From: Topomyia yanbarensis
Lineage: Eukaryota; Arthropoda; Insecta; Diptera; Culicidae
DNA length: 64,000 bases
Direction of reading: 5' to 3'
Assembly (NCBI RefSeq): GCF_030247195.1
Contig: NC_080672.1
Location: forward strand, 13,082,001 to 13,146,000
Below the pieces are notes generated by a model, which searched no databases, was not told the DNA's origin, and worked only from the letters and a program-made list of their open reading frames with translations. How positions within the stretch are numbered: position 1 is the stretch's first letter; each line of letters starts with the position of its first letter. Shown in pieces: positions 13,346 through 25,409 of this stretch. A program made the position numbers and the translations under genes.

Positions 13346-14099
13346 GGTCTGCGCAATTGTTGAATTTCCTATCTCTTTTCATCTTCTATACTCCAACCAC
13401 TATGCGACAAACTGAATTCCAGAAACGTCACTTCTTATTTCTAAAATAAGCATTACTTCATATCGCTCATTTGGAAATCTTCGGCATGTATCCGAAAAAC
13501 TTCGACACAATAAAATGAAACCCATTCATGGACTTCAGTAGCTCTTCTCGAGTATTTCATATAGGCAACTAGATCCGCCCAATACAACACAGAAAAATCT
13601 AGAAATTTGAGATGATGCAAGAAATGAGACACAGAAACAGGTATCCAGGGGATCGAATCCTGATTCAGCCACCCGTTACCACATGGCATCTAAGCTGATT
13701 TTGTCCGAAGAAAGACGGCTGTGTTCAACATACTAGCGAAGTTTTCGATGGAATAAATATTCAAAAATACTTGAAAAACAATATCCAAGAAAGAAAATAT
13801 AACTAGAACGGGCTCACCGGTAATAGAGGTGGAGTTCAAACATCTCCACTATCCTGGAAACATTTCGTCCCTGTAGCGGAGAGTCTATCGTATCTTACTC
13901 CTCGTTTCTTCAGTTCTTCACACAAGTTATTTTCATTTTTTCAACACGTCAACATTTTCAAAATTTAAATTATTCACTATTCATTAAGAAAGCTAATTAA
14001 CGGCAGCGAAATTTGTTACACCCGATGCGCATGGTTACTTCGATCCGAATCGATCTCTACGCACGATGAACACTGAAGAAAAAGTCTTAACCTAGATTT
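13346..14099. other. No gene; one weak tRNA-like segment
   Basis: Mostly unique AT-rich sequence. On the minus strand around 13640-13700 there is a GATTCGATCCC box preceded about 25 bp upstream by TGTGGTAACGGGTGG, which is the layout of a tRNA-derived SINE head. No cloverleaf closes convincingly, so I do not call a tRNA. Confidence 0.35.
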
Positions 14100-14115
14100 A
14101 TATTAGGGTGACTCA
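14100..14115 (+). repeat. Left TSD of the ORF1-only element
   Basis: ATATTAGGGTGACTCA here is matched by ATATTAGGGTGTCTCA at 15372-15387, 15 of 16 bases. The pair flanks the element, with the poly(A) tail adjoining the right copy, as expected for target-primed reverse transcription. Confidence 0.85.
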
Positions 14116-14149
14116 CAGTCTATTTTCAACCATTAAAAGCATCGGTCAC
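14116..14149 (+). promoter_or_regulatory. Inr + DPE-like internal promoter
   Basis: The element starts CAGTC. Taking the A (14117) as +1 fits the insect initiator core (A-K-T-Y). GGTCA then falls at exactly +28 to +32 (14144-14148), matching the downstream promoter element consensus RGWYV. No TATA box is needed. The same arrangement occurs in the I-clade-like element at 56.5 kb. Confidence 0.6.
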
Positions 14150-14276
14150 GATACTTGGTGTGCTCCTGCTTCTGTCCGAGCCAGAGCAAAGCGAACGAAA
14201 AAAAAAACAGTTATTTGTGTGCATTGTCTGAACAACAAAGGATACCGTTATTTTTATTCTTGCGTGATCCATCAAG

Positions 14277-15267
14277 ATGACTGAGTCTCATCAACAAAAC
14301 GTGATTATTCGGCCTAACACAGTGGCCATTGACTTCAGGTCTATTCGCATAAGACCAAGTATTCGTGATGTGGAACATCTGCTGAAGGTGAAAATGCAGC
14401 TTCGGTTTTCGGAAGTCACCTCTATACAGCTTGAGCACGTCAGGCATGCGGTGCTGATAACCTTCAAAAAATTCGCCCAGGCGAAAAGATTCATTTCGCA
14501 GAACAACTTAAGACACGTGCTTGTTTGTGACAACGCTGAAATCAAGATCCCTATGCACATGGATAATGGGAGTATTGAAGTTAAATTACATGATTTATCT
14601 CCACTTACTTGCAAAGTGGCAATTAAAAGATTCATGTCGAATTTCGGAGCAGTGGAATCTATTACGGAGGACACATGGAGAAACTACTTCCCAAGTATTT
14701 CAAATGGTGTCTTTGTGGCGAGAATGCGGGCAGACCAACCCATTCTTTCCTACCTTACCCTGCAGTACAACACAGAAGGGGGTGATACCATTACCCAGCG
14801 AACTCTTTGTACATATCAAGGACAAACTAATACGCGCCAATTCTGTGAACAAACGGCACATTACGGAAGCCCAAAAACAGCTGAGGAAAGCTCCAGAAAG
14901 ATATGCCAACACACAGGCTCCAATATCTTTACCTGAACCACAAACGGTTGCCGAAATTGTGGCTGCAGTTAAGGAAATAATGACAACTGCAAAAGCTTCA
15001 AACTTACCAACTAATACCACCAGTGAAGAAGCTACTACCAAGGATGGAGTGTTCACATTCGTGACCCGCAAGGGCAAGAAGCCAGGAAGAACATCTGATC
15101 GCGAGTATCATAGCAGTAATCAAGATGATGATACGGACGTAAACAACAACGAGACAGACATGGATAACCCCGAAGTTGGCGAAAGAAGGAACATCTTCCC
15201 GACGCGTAAAGAGATCTCCGCTCGCAATACCAAGTTGCGTGCAGGGGATCTGACAGGCTCAAAATAA
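14277..15267 (+). pseudogene. Gag-like ORF1 of non-LTR element, one frameshift
   Basis: Two overlapping frames make one protein of about 330 residues. Frame A opens with ATG at 14277 and carries an RRM-like region (VKLHDLSP, VAIKRFMSNFGAVESITEDTW). It ends in a degraded zinc knuckle (TLC...QFCEQTAHYG), in which the final Cys is not where a CCHC would need it. At about 14860 the sense moves to the other frame, which continues KQLRKAPERYANTQAP, a Thr/Asn-rich linker and a basic/acidic tail ending at 15267. ORF1 proteins of this kind bind element RNA and form the RNP. The frameshift suggests this copy cannot make full-length protein. I am confident of the element type but not of the clade. Confidence 0.8.
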
Positions 15268-15514
15268 AATTTAATGTTATTTTTATTTTTTACTTTGTGT
15301 AAATATATAAAAGACCCGTGGCTCCTCTAAGCTAACGCATTGAGCCGTGTCAAATAAACGAATTAAAAAAAATATTAGGGTGTCTCAATTCGCGACAATC
15401 GTGTTTTGTGTTGTAAAGTAGATGAACATTTTTAAAGATGGAATTCCAAACATTTCGAGACGTTACAAAAGACTCAAATGGTCAAATGGTTGAGTCTTAC
15501 CCAGAAAGGGTTCC

Positions 15515-15650
15515 CAGTAGGGTTCCTCGCGGTGCGGATGTAAATGGATTGTCCGCACCGCAACCGCAAAAAAATAATAAAACCGCACCGCTTACCGCAA
15601 CCGCACTGCATTTACCGCACCGCGCGGTAATGCGGTAAAATTAATGTATT
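15515..15650 (+). repeat. GC-rich ACCGC-repeat element, copy 1
   Basis: Starts near AGTAGGGTTC and is packed with ACCGCACCGC, GCGGTGCGG and CCGCAACCGC words, standing out from AT-rich surroundings. An opposite-strand relative lies at 23440-23575, also with TAGGGTTC at its outer edge. Clustered short subterminal repeats with a conserved end are typical of hAT termini, but no 8-bp duplication was found, so the assignment is tentative. Confidence 0.65.
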
Positions 15651-15946
15651 TTTGAAAATGGCGTTGAAAAATTGAATTGAAAAAATATATAATAAAATGT
15701 TATTTATACGAAATTTAGCTTTAATGAATCCTCAGAATGTAAGGTTTGTGAGAAAAAAGACTTTTCCAATTTTTATTAATAAAATGCCGTACATTTTAGG
15801 ACAAATACTTTCGATACAAGGTAAATATTTTGTCCTTCCTCTTAATATTAGAATAGACCTAAACTCCTACGAAATATGTATAACTATATTTCATCATTCT
15901 ACATACAAAAATGCTCTTCCATAGCAATTAATAGGGAAACTTTTAT
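15651..15946. other. No recognised feature
   Basis: AT-rich, non-coding. The frame at 15697-15924 shows no family motif. Confidence 0.4.
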
Positions 15947-16158
15947 TTAACCCTTAAAACGGCATGGGGTCTCAGAGGCCCGGTTTATTACAATTCTCTA
16001 GTTTCAATTAACTTGTAATTTTAAATACAAATGATCGAGTGCTTTGGGGCTTTCGATTCTCTCACTGATAAAATGATAAAAATAGGATTTGATCTCATTG
16101 GGTCTTAGGAGCGATGCTACTTGAAGTCGCAATTTTAGCTTACCTTTTTGAGGGTTAA
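15947..16158. mobile_element. piggyBac-like MITE with TTAA duplication
   Basis: TTAA at 15947-15950 and 16155-16158 flanks a 204-bp body whose ends are inverted: CCCTTAAAACGG on the left and CCCTCAAAAAGG on the right when reversed, 10 of 12 matching. A TTAA target and CCC-start termini are the piggyBac signature. It has no ORF, so it would need transposase in trans. Confidence 0.75.
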
Positions 16159-19100
16159 GCTATCCTTCAGTTAATTGAAAAAAATGTACTAAAAGTGTTA
16201 TGAGTAATGAAGTTTTATATTTTTTTGCGCATGAAATTGAGATGATTCCCGCATTTACGTAGAAAAAATTGCCTTTCATTCTTAAAGCAATTTCACCAAA
16301 AAAAAATTCAAAGGTACTTCCGATAATAGCGCATATTTCCCAAGACAGTTATATAAAACATACACCCAAAACAATTTCCCAATGCAAAAAAAGCATTACA
16401 TCATTTCGAACATATTTTGAATTCGAATCATGCCTTGTTCGCATTATAGACCAAATTTACCTACCGCATTATACAAACACAACTCAATCTGCTATGAAAT
16501 AGGTTGGTTGAAAAGAGACGCTACAGTATAGTCTGTTCGCATGTAGAAATATTAGTTGGTTTTGCTTGCTGAATCTTTGCCCTACAAAGTGGTGTATTCT
16601 ATGCATGGACACTTCTTTGGTGTTTGAACGAATTTCTGTCTTCCAACACAGTGACGATCTTTCGTCTGTAAGACTATCAGCACCGGGCGTGGGTATAAGC
16701 AATTTACTAACCGTCATCATAACACGACACCGCACCGGCGGTTGGTAAACAGGTTGGGAAATGGAAACTTATCGTTTCGGTTTACAGCGAGTGTCTATAT
16801 TTGGTAACTTCTTCTAACCGACGCCAACGTTGCTATTCGCAGAAAGGAGGCAAAACAAAGGAAAATGTAAAAAATAGGATCTCGCGATAAATGTTATGCA
16901 GAAGTGTTCTGCGTGAATTTTGATTCGACTCGTGAAAGATTTTTCCCAGCAAACCAGCAATCGTATATAAAAGTTTACAATAAATTACAAATAATGACAG
17001 ACTAAATCAAAATTACAAATAGTGCAAGCAAAAATTATGTTTTGTTGTAAAAAGTTCACATAAAATGCAAATCTGTGATCGAAATATAATGTTGACTTGA
17101 AGTTATTTATTAGTCCACTACAACTTAAAACAAAATTGTATATGCGGAATAATAAAGACAATTTTGAAGCATTGTACATAAATTAATTTGCAATTGGATT
17201 AATCTGCAAAATCGTTCAAAAAATAGTCACCTCCTTATAGCACTTCGCAAATTCTCTGCCAGACTAGTTCAATATTTGAGCAATAAAAAATGACTTGAGT
17301 ACAGAATGTAGGTTGTGATTTGACAGGTATAGAAGGTATCATTGGAGTGCCATATTTAAATTGCATTATGGTATTTTTAGATCGTAATCACAAAGCGATA
17401 AAAATTATCAAATATAATCGTTGCTTGACAGTGTATAAATAGATGAGTACATAGCGGCTATGCTGGGAATACGAAGATCTCAGGTTCGAAACTGGAAGTA
17501 AATCGTATCAGGTAATTTTAATAATTGGTGTTCCAATAACCCCAACCTTACCCATGAAAAACATATCTACTAGTGTGGGCATAACTGTGTCTTATGAAGG
17601 AATTATGGAAATTCCATCCTGATTTTTTTATTTTCATAATATTATTTTTTAAAAAAAATACTTCTTGTTACCACATTGGGGACCTTAAGCTGCATAAACC
17701 TTCATGTGTGATTGTAAAGTTGATCACATATAAACTCAAAATGATAAGCTAGATGATTGTACAATGCTTCTTATGAGATCAAAATTCGTCGTAAATCACA
17801 TAGTTCTACTATACCGATTTGTTGTACGTATATGACCTCCACTTTTGTTCACATAGAAGAGATCTGCGCATTTTATACAATCAATTCATATCGTTGAAGA
17901 GTGCAGTTAATCAAATTGCAACTTATTAAAGTGAATCAAAATGTTGGCTGGGTTATTTTAAATAAAATTATGGATTGAGCTCAATAAATAAAACTATCGG
18001 TTGTGAGACAATAAATTATTTGATTGAATCCAATAACATTTTTTAAAGTTTACAGAAATTAAAACAAGTATTGAAATTAAAAGTTTATTGTAACTTTAAT
18101 GAAAATATACTTTCAAACCTCGATTCACACCAATTATTTTGTCGTTTGATACAATGAACAGTATTTGTTTGTATTCAATTACCCACAGTTTTGATTACGC
18201 TGTATGTTTTCTGCGTGGAAGTAAAAATTAGTGCATCTAAGCAGCTTGGATTGAACTGGAAGATGTATCATTATGTCAAGCTTGTAAAAGCCCGAAAATT
18301 TTTATATGTGGAGGCCAATACGAAAGCTAATGATAGTGTCCAACGAAAATCGAATATCGCTGCGAACAAATGGTGACGATTGTGGTTTTAGTTGGTCAAG
18401 GCTGTGGCCCAACCAGCGAATCACGACTGTATACTACCCAAGATCGCTTATTTGCCCCGTTTTCTATGGGATTTCCTATCTTCATGGGACTGACTTGCAA
18501 TCATAGGCAGTATAGTGAAATGCATGAACGTGAATGCACTTGGAATTCAATTCACTTAGTCTGTAAATAAGGGAAAGGCGGGAGTAGACGGGGTTGGGTG
18601 GTTGTACTTAACTTATAAAAATGATATTTTTAATACATTTTAACATTTCTAATATTGTTCTTAGAAACAGTAACACGAAATGTTAATTAACTTTATAATT
18701 TATTGTTGGACAATGAAATTGCTTGTTTCAAGACGTTTATTATAAATTTACTAGAAATATTCCGCGTCGAACAATGTGGAAATGTCCTGTAATTCTAGGA
18801 TAACCACCTTTGTTAATTCGTTGCAATAGTTTTTGACTTACTCCGACAAGTTTATGCAAACTGTGGATACATGGATGTGGATTTGATGACCAATTTGGTA
18901 AGCAGCGAAATTTGGCACTACCCCGCAGGACCGTTGTTTGAAAGCAAGACTCCGTGTTATGTTATTTGCCATACTGATAAATTGGAATCAAATTTATAAT
19001 TTTTGAGCAATAACTCATTATTTGATTCCATCTTTGGAATTACCGTATCAACGACAAAATGTTGAATTCAGTTAATATATATATCTGTATTAACTTGCCA

Positions 19101-22100
19101 CAAATTCGTGTGTACCAATTTGCTCCAGGGTACGCACTTAATGTTTATTTCTTGAAGTAGATGTAGTTGTAGTTAGTATTTCAGCTCCAGCGATACAACC
19201 GATTGTAATTAGAATTAGTTGTGTTATTGGCGCCGGAATACTACACAGTTAAGCTTTTTCGGGAAATCGGCCGGAATACGAATTACGAATACGAATTAGA
19301 ACCAACCGGAATTTCCGATTGAACTTTACCCATAGGTGCACGCAAAGTTCATATATCGATCACTGGAAGCCTATTGGTCGATAGTAGCGCCGGCTAGCGG
19401 CTACTTGTTTCCAAAGGCCTTGTTTATGTTATAAAGGCTCGCCCAGAGTGAACCCAAATGTACCTATCGAACAGTCAGATGGCTACCTATCGTGCAAAGT
19501 AAACAAATATTCTTCTTTCGGAGAACATGCAACTGTATTCAGTTTATTATGCTTTTTTGTAACAATGTAAAATAAATTACATGGAATAGTATCAAGAATA
19601 AAGTGCTATAAGCCACGAAACAGTGGGTTTCAATTCACTCCATAGTAATTTATTGTGTAACTCGGTTGAAGTCACTCAAAATTACAGCAAAAATTATGGG
19701 TGCCAGAAACAAAGAAGATGGGATCATTTTAGGCAGCGTTGCGCATTTCTCTGTACGGGACTCTATAATACCACAGACACTAATTGTTTGTTTGCTTAAA
19801 AATGATAGTTATATGTTTTACACATACAATCTGAATTGGATGTCATTTATTAATAGCAAAAGTAAAATTACTTCGGGTATGGGTCAAAATCCACATTGAG
19901 GGGAAATTCCGGAGAAACTATTGTTGGTTCAGCGCAATTCACAGCAGTCACGAAAGAGTTGACGATACTCCTTTTGTTCACGAGCACTAGATGTGTTTGG
20001 TGAATATTGGTTTGGAACTTCCTCTCAACGTGAATTTTGATAATTGTCTTTTAAGCACAAATCTCCGATCAACATGGGGAACGTGCTATTTGAACCAGTC
20101 GCTACTGATTCCTGATTCTAGTTCTAGGTTAATTAGATGAGATATGATTACTATACAAACGTGCTCCGTGTATCAACCTAGGAAAACAACGCATTTTACA
20201 CAAGTCGATATTATTATTGAAGCCACACACAAAATACTATCACTTAATTATTTTTGTTTTTCTGTATACTGTTCTGCCCAAGTTGTACAGTAATGTTTTC
20301 ATTTCGAATGGTTACAGTCCAGCGTACCAAGTATTCATGAATAAGCCCTTAATTGCCTTTGAATATACTTAAAACCCAGATATGTTTACCCGGCTATGCT
20401 GTCTACAATATGACCACAGCTGATGGACATTTGGGCTACAAAATTTATGTAAAAATCAGTGTAAACGTCTATTACCTGGGGTATGGCAGTATTCTCACAT
20501 ACATTAACGCGCAATTTTTCTCCCATCCGAATATATTTGACTGCAGCGTCTGAAGGACGTACGTCAGATGGCTTCTGTATAATTTAGTAAAACCCAACTT
20601 TCTCTGGCTTTTCAATATAGTATTAGCTTCTCTTCAAAGGCTTCGAAATACATAAAAACGAAAGCGTATTCGAAACTGATCGTTCGTATAAACTGTTTCC
20701 GCAAAACAATCGTTGAATGGTCGTAAAGGTTCCTTCTCCGCAAGTTTGTTTGTAATATCTAGCATGAGATCCTTTTCATTACACTCCTGATTCAGAGTGG
20801 CCGTAGTATGTGCTTCAGACAATAACTTCTGGGTAAACATTAGTTATTAGAATTCGTTGTCTGTTCCGAACCCATAACATTTCTTAGAATTTTTATTACC
20901 TAGAGAATTTTAGCATATTTGAACAAAAAAATATCTTATTCAATTCAATAATACAATGTTTATTGCTTCAAACAGCAAAATTAATGGTATGAGCATTTTT
21001 TTCATTGAAACAATAATTAACTTTTAATCTCAATAAACATTTCCAGTTTGAATAATGTTACAATCATTGCAATAAAATATTTTTAGAAAAGAGAACGATG
21101 TTTGTTATTGAAATGGTTTTATTGAATTCAATAAATAAATGTATTTTCTTTCTAGCAATATTTTTTTCACTAAATAAAGTCCATATCATTAAAAAAACGA
21201 TTATTTTATTGCATAATTGCAAAAAAGTGTAACGTAACTATAATAACAACTACCGGTGTAAAAACAGATTATTATTTTGGCAACCAACGACCGGTGCGAA
21301 AACAGGTGTCTAAATAAAATATTATCGTTTAGCGTAATCAAAATACACACGCATTTGCTTACGCACCGGTGCTGATAGTCTTAGGCTCATTTCAACCACA
21401 CTAAACGCGTGTGTAGTTTACCTATTCACGATGGTGTGTGAAATACACAATAATTTTTTCGCGTAGCGAATGGTATATGCAGTAAAATTTCCGCTCTCTC
21501 ATTCTATGCTTCAGAGAAAGGTGGAAGCAAATGATTTGTGCTCAGGTTGATTTTTGATGATCGTTAACCAGGGCGATGCTGTAAACTGGATTCGCATGAT
21601 CGGGATGACATACAAATAATTGAAATGAGCAACTGCCACTTGTGATTAAAAATGCAAAACCAATTCATCACTGCCCTTATAGTTTATGGTGACTTACACT
21701 TATATGCTTTTGACGTAAAATATTGTTACGATATCACCTGACTTTTAAAAATACTGTCACAATGGTGAATACCAGAAATGATTAGTGTACAGGCTTTTAT
21801 CGATCAAAAGTTCAATTAACTTGTTGGCCCATTGATCCCATATGGGCAACTTTTTCCTGCCTATAGTGCGCTTAATTATTTATCAATCATTACAATCATT
21901 AATAAAATGCATAAGACTATTTAGCGGCTAGAACTCCCATACCGCTGGCATATTGAAGGTTGAGAGAACGCCGAAAGTTTATCATAATATCATCTCATCA
22001 TCGCACCCCATCAATTTGATGATTACCGTGTGCTACTCTCTACTCTCTGTAAGATGCAGCAAGCAATCGATAGACAGGCTAAATGGAAAAAAGTTCTTGA

Positions 22101-22544
22101 GCGTGTATTAGTATTTTTGGAGCGCCCATGTATACAAGCGAAGATGTTCTTTACATGTGTATTAGCGCAGGTCATTTTAAAACTAATACTCCGATGTTGC
22201 TGAATTCACGAATACATTCCCAATTGTAAGTTTGTGTATGTTTCTACTGCGTAATCACCATTTCATGCATTTTTGTCCCGGACCAATATCGCTTTATATG
22301 CATTATACCAGTTACAATGCAAAATTCTCATTAGAATCATGCTTATTCGCACGTAAATCATACGGTTCGTGTTTTGGGTGTATCAATAACAACGACGCGA
22401 TATTTGGCAATATATTAGAAAAACTACAAAAAATGCATGATTTTCAAGAAACGGATCATTCAAATACTAAAATTTCTCGCTAAAAATGTATGAACTGACT
22501 AGTCGAAAGTACTAGCATTTAATATATTTTTCTTTAGTTCCAAT
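16159..22544. other. Long stretch without a recognised gene
   Basis: More than 6 kb of AT-rich DNA with only short open frames and no recognised domain on either strand. A weak tRNA-like stretch lies at about 17446-17510 (+): ACATAGCGGCTATGC, then GGTTCGAAACT, resembling A and B boxes. The segment 16530-16860 is somewhat more GC-rich but shows no domain. Undetected short exons cannot be excluded. Confidence 0.35.
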
Positions 22545-22650
22545 GGCAAAAACTTCAGTTAAAGTGGGGGTGGGTCAAAAATTGTCCAAACTATGTGAAA
22601 TTTTGTCATCTGAGCCAAATTTGAGACTTGTACAATATGAAGGGGGCTTT
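22545..22650 (-). repeat. End fragment of the foldback family
   Basis: Matches the outer part of the right arm of the 49093-50512 element: AATTGTCCAAA(C/T), ATGTGAAAT, CATCTGAGC and the G-rich block before the end, in the same order. It is truncated on both sides, and with 5640-5990 shows at least three members of the family in this window. Confidence 0.65.
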
Positions 22651-22857
22651 GGAATATACAAAAAAATCGGAATAGCCCACACTATAAAAATACTACCTTC
22701 GAATAACTTTACTTAAAAAAAATCACAAAATACCCTTAACTGAAAAATATTAAGATATAACATGGAAGAAAATTTTCCTATTTTTCCTTTCTCAAAAAGG
22801 ATATGTAGCAAACTTTTTGAGAAAGAGTCTTAAGAAGTAGACTGCAGAAAAATTCGC

Positions 22858-22927
22858 AATGAATTTACTCAGAAATCAAAAGAAATAGAAACAATGAATT
22901 TACTCAGAAATCAAAAGAAATAGAAAC
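22858..22927 (+). repeat. Perfect 35-bp tandem duplication
   Basis: The unit at 22858-22892 (beginning AATGAATTTACTCAGAAATC) is repeated without a mismatch at 22893-22927. Identity between copies in otherwise decayed sequence points to a recent local duplication or a polymorphic site. Confidence 0.95.
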
Positions 22928-23439
22928 ACGATTTAAAGAACGAATAGAGTAATCAGCCTAATTTGAACCGCTCCTTATTTAGGACGCTTTTAATACATTT
23001 GTCTCCTTTGTTGCCAATTCCTCCACATTCGTTTGGTTTGATGAAGGTAATTACATTCATTGGATTGTCTTTAAGACTCAGCATCATTAGTTTATCTCTG
23101 ATTAATTCAAATTAATCAAAATTCACAGTGTAAAAAATTGACATCGAAAACGAATAATGATTCCATGAGTGCCTAGAGAAATCGAGAAAAGTGATGCATT
23201 AAAAATTGGATTTAAGAATACAATTCAATTGTTTTTCAATGATCTAATAATTTTGTCTCCATTTGGTAGAAGCATTTTATGTATTTAAAATGGTTCATTT
23301 GTAAAGTTTTGCTCAGAGGTATAAAAAGAAAATGGTGTCCAAAATATGTTGAAAATATAATTGTGCCAAATTATTTTGAACACAGCTAAGGAAACACATC
23401 TGGTTGCGATCTCCTTAAATGGTGCTAGTCCTAGTTTTT

Positions 23440-23575
23440 ATTAAAGCGGTGCGGTTGCGGTAATACCGTGCGGTAAAAACTCATTTCCCGCACCGCATTT
23501 GCGGGAAAAGGTGTCTCACCGCACCGCAGATTTTGCGGTAAATACCGCGCGGTTGCAACGAACCCTAGTTCTTAG
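23440..23575 (-). repeat. GC-rich ACCGC-repeat element, copy 2
   Basis: Inverted relative of 15515-15650, dense in GCGGTGCGG, ACCGCACCGC and GCGGTAAATACCGC. Its outer edge reads GAACCCTAG, the complement of the TAGGGTTC edge of copy 1. The two edges face outwards, as if ending one 8-kb element, but no matching target duplication was found. Confidence 0.6.
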
Positions 23576-25409
23576 TGTTATTAGTACGAATTCGGCATGC
23601 TGAGTGTTGCTAAAAAATACTGTATATGGTATTGTAGGCCCAAGGCCACCGCTGGTCAAAAATAAAGTTTATATTATACTGTTGTCACTCCGATGTCGAA
23701 AATTAATTTTATTTCAGCAATACAGCCAATATTATTGTTGCAATACAATCGATAGCGTTTCCGTGTAAATAATTTATATCCAGACTCAGATAGCGATAGC
23801 AAATATTTTTAAGGCCAACATTTGTTAGAAACCAATCACTCAAACGAAAACTGGGATTACTCTGATTGTTGATCGTAAAATGTTCGATAACTTGTTGATT
23901 CATGACGACATATTTTCAGCCGGAAGTAACAGTGGAACAGCAGCAAGAGTGAGAGATGCAATGCATCCAAAGAACTTATCAGGATAGTCGCGGGGTGGCT
24001 GTTGGCGCCAAAACCCCAAACTCAAACCCACAATTCTACACACGGTCACATGGCACAGTTTACAAACAGCAGCAATGTGACATTTCTGTTTCCTGCTCCA
24101 ATGGGAGTAGGGAGACAAGTGGAAAATCCTTTTCGGAGCGGGCATGCGCTTCTCTACGACACCATTCAGTGGAAAGATTTGTGACCGTTTCAAACTTTTC
24201 ATCAGTTCTCTTATCACCAGCAAACTGTTAACACCGAAAACTCTTGGCCAGTGACGGTAGGTCGTTTTTTTCATCCTGACATTTTTGGGCTGGAACATAT
24301 TAGAGGTTTTAGTGCATAAAGTGGTCATTTGTTGTGGATTTTTGTTTAATCCATTGATTTCGGAGAAAAAACGTTTTCTTTAATTGCGAACAAGGAAAAT
24401 TGATAAAGTGAAAATTTTGGGAGTGTATTTTCCATACGGCAAGGCCACACTAAAAAAGCACTTCCGCCCCTTTTTCCGGCAACACAAAATCTTATCTACT
24501 TTGAAGAAGTGGAAAAACCATCTAAGCAACCATATTTTTTTCATCCACAGGCCAAAATCAGCAATTCAATCGTCGCAGGTGGAAAAAGTGAAAATTTTTT
24601 GGAGGCCATCTACCGTAGAGTAGGCGTTGGTGTACGTGAGCGAGAGGAACGCTTCCTTCCGAGACTACTTCTCTTTAGCTGTGTGAGTGTGTGAGGAAGC
24701 AACACTTGGTTCTCTCGGGCGCGCGCCCTTCCTCCTTCCCCAAACGCCGACCGAGGTACGCGCTGAGAGAACGGGTGCTGACTGACAGCGTGATATGATT
24801 CCAGACCTAACCAACCAGACCACCATATAAACAACCCAAAATTAAACACCTCTACCATCGCACCATATTTTGCCCCCCATTTTCCTGAGCAGCCGTTGGC
24901 AGAAAAAGCTACCGAAAATTGCAACAGGTTTGTTTTGGTTGTGACATCCCTACCCACTCGCACACCTACCCCCCCTCATACACCAACCCCACCGTTCGAT
25001 GTAAATACGAAAAGAATATTGCAACATAACTGTGATGTCGGTTCTAACGAGAGTTGTTTTCTGTTCCTTGACACGGTTGCTTGGATATGTGTGCCCGTTT
25101 TTTCATTGTTTTTGCTTGCGTATATGGTTCGGGTTGGCTTGAAGTGGTTCGTCCGTTGCCTACTGTGATGGAAAAATGATTGATGGGCGGGACTGTTTCA
25201 AGTTGGAATAAATTATAATCAATAATTGTTTTTCAGTTCAATGCTCATTTCAGGAAGCAAGTTATCTTGCCAGATTTTTCCAGATCCGGCTGGTTGGCAT
25301 TGCTTCCAGAATAGTGTAAATAGTATTCTGTTAAATGTGGAAATTTTCCAAGTTCTATGCAATTTTAACTAGAGTTTCGTTTTTTTTTCTCCTTCACCCG
25401 CCGAAACAG
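23576..25409 (+). promoter_or_regulatory. Candidate 5' region of the BTB gene
   Basis: This gene-free interval precedes the first coding exon of the BTB gene. From about 24590 to 24800 it becomes locally GC-rich, with CG dinucleotides, GAGAG runs and CT tracts, unlike the AT-rich DNA around it. A strong acceptor (poly-T, CTCCTTCACCCGCCGAAACAG) ends at 25409, so at least one non-coding exon should lie upstream. Frames at 23900-24328 and 24610-24963 overlap on both strands and show no domain. The call of a promoter or 5' UTR here is inference. Confidence 0.35.

Larger units (their letters stand above)
14116..15371 (+). mobile_element. Complete ORF1-only non-LTR element (HAL1-like)
   Basis: A 1.26-kb unit bounded by a 16-bp TSD and ending in a short poly(A) run after CAAATAAACGAATT. 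It has a 5' UTR of about 160 bp, one gag-like ORF1 (broken by a frameshift) and a 3' UTR of about 100 bp, with no trace of endonuclease or reverse transcriptase. Both TSDs and the 5' promoter-like start are present, so this is not a 5'-truncated copy. It is either an internally deleted element or a lineage that has lost ORF2. Mammalian HAL1 has the same plan. Its movement would need ORF2 protein from another element. Confidence 0.82.

Noticed and set aside
17446..17510. tRNA gene on the + strand
   Set aside because: Only approximate A and B boxes; stems do not pair.
15518..23572. Single 8-kb hAT transposon
   Set aside because: Outer edges face correctly, but no 8-bp duplication and no transposase; kept only as a possibility in the findings.
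23900..24328. 142-codon minus frame
   Set aside because: Overlaps plus frames, no domain, lies in the likely 5' region of the BTB gene.
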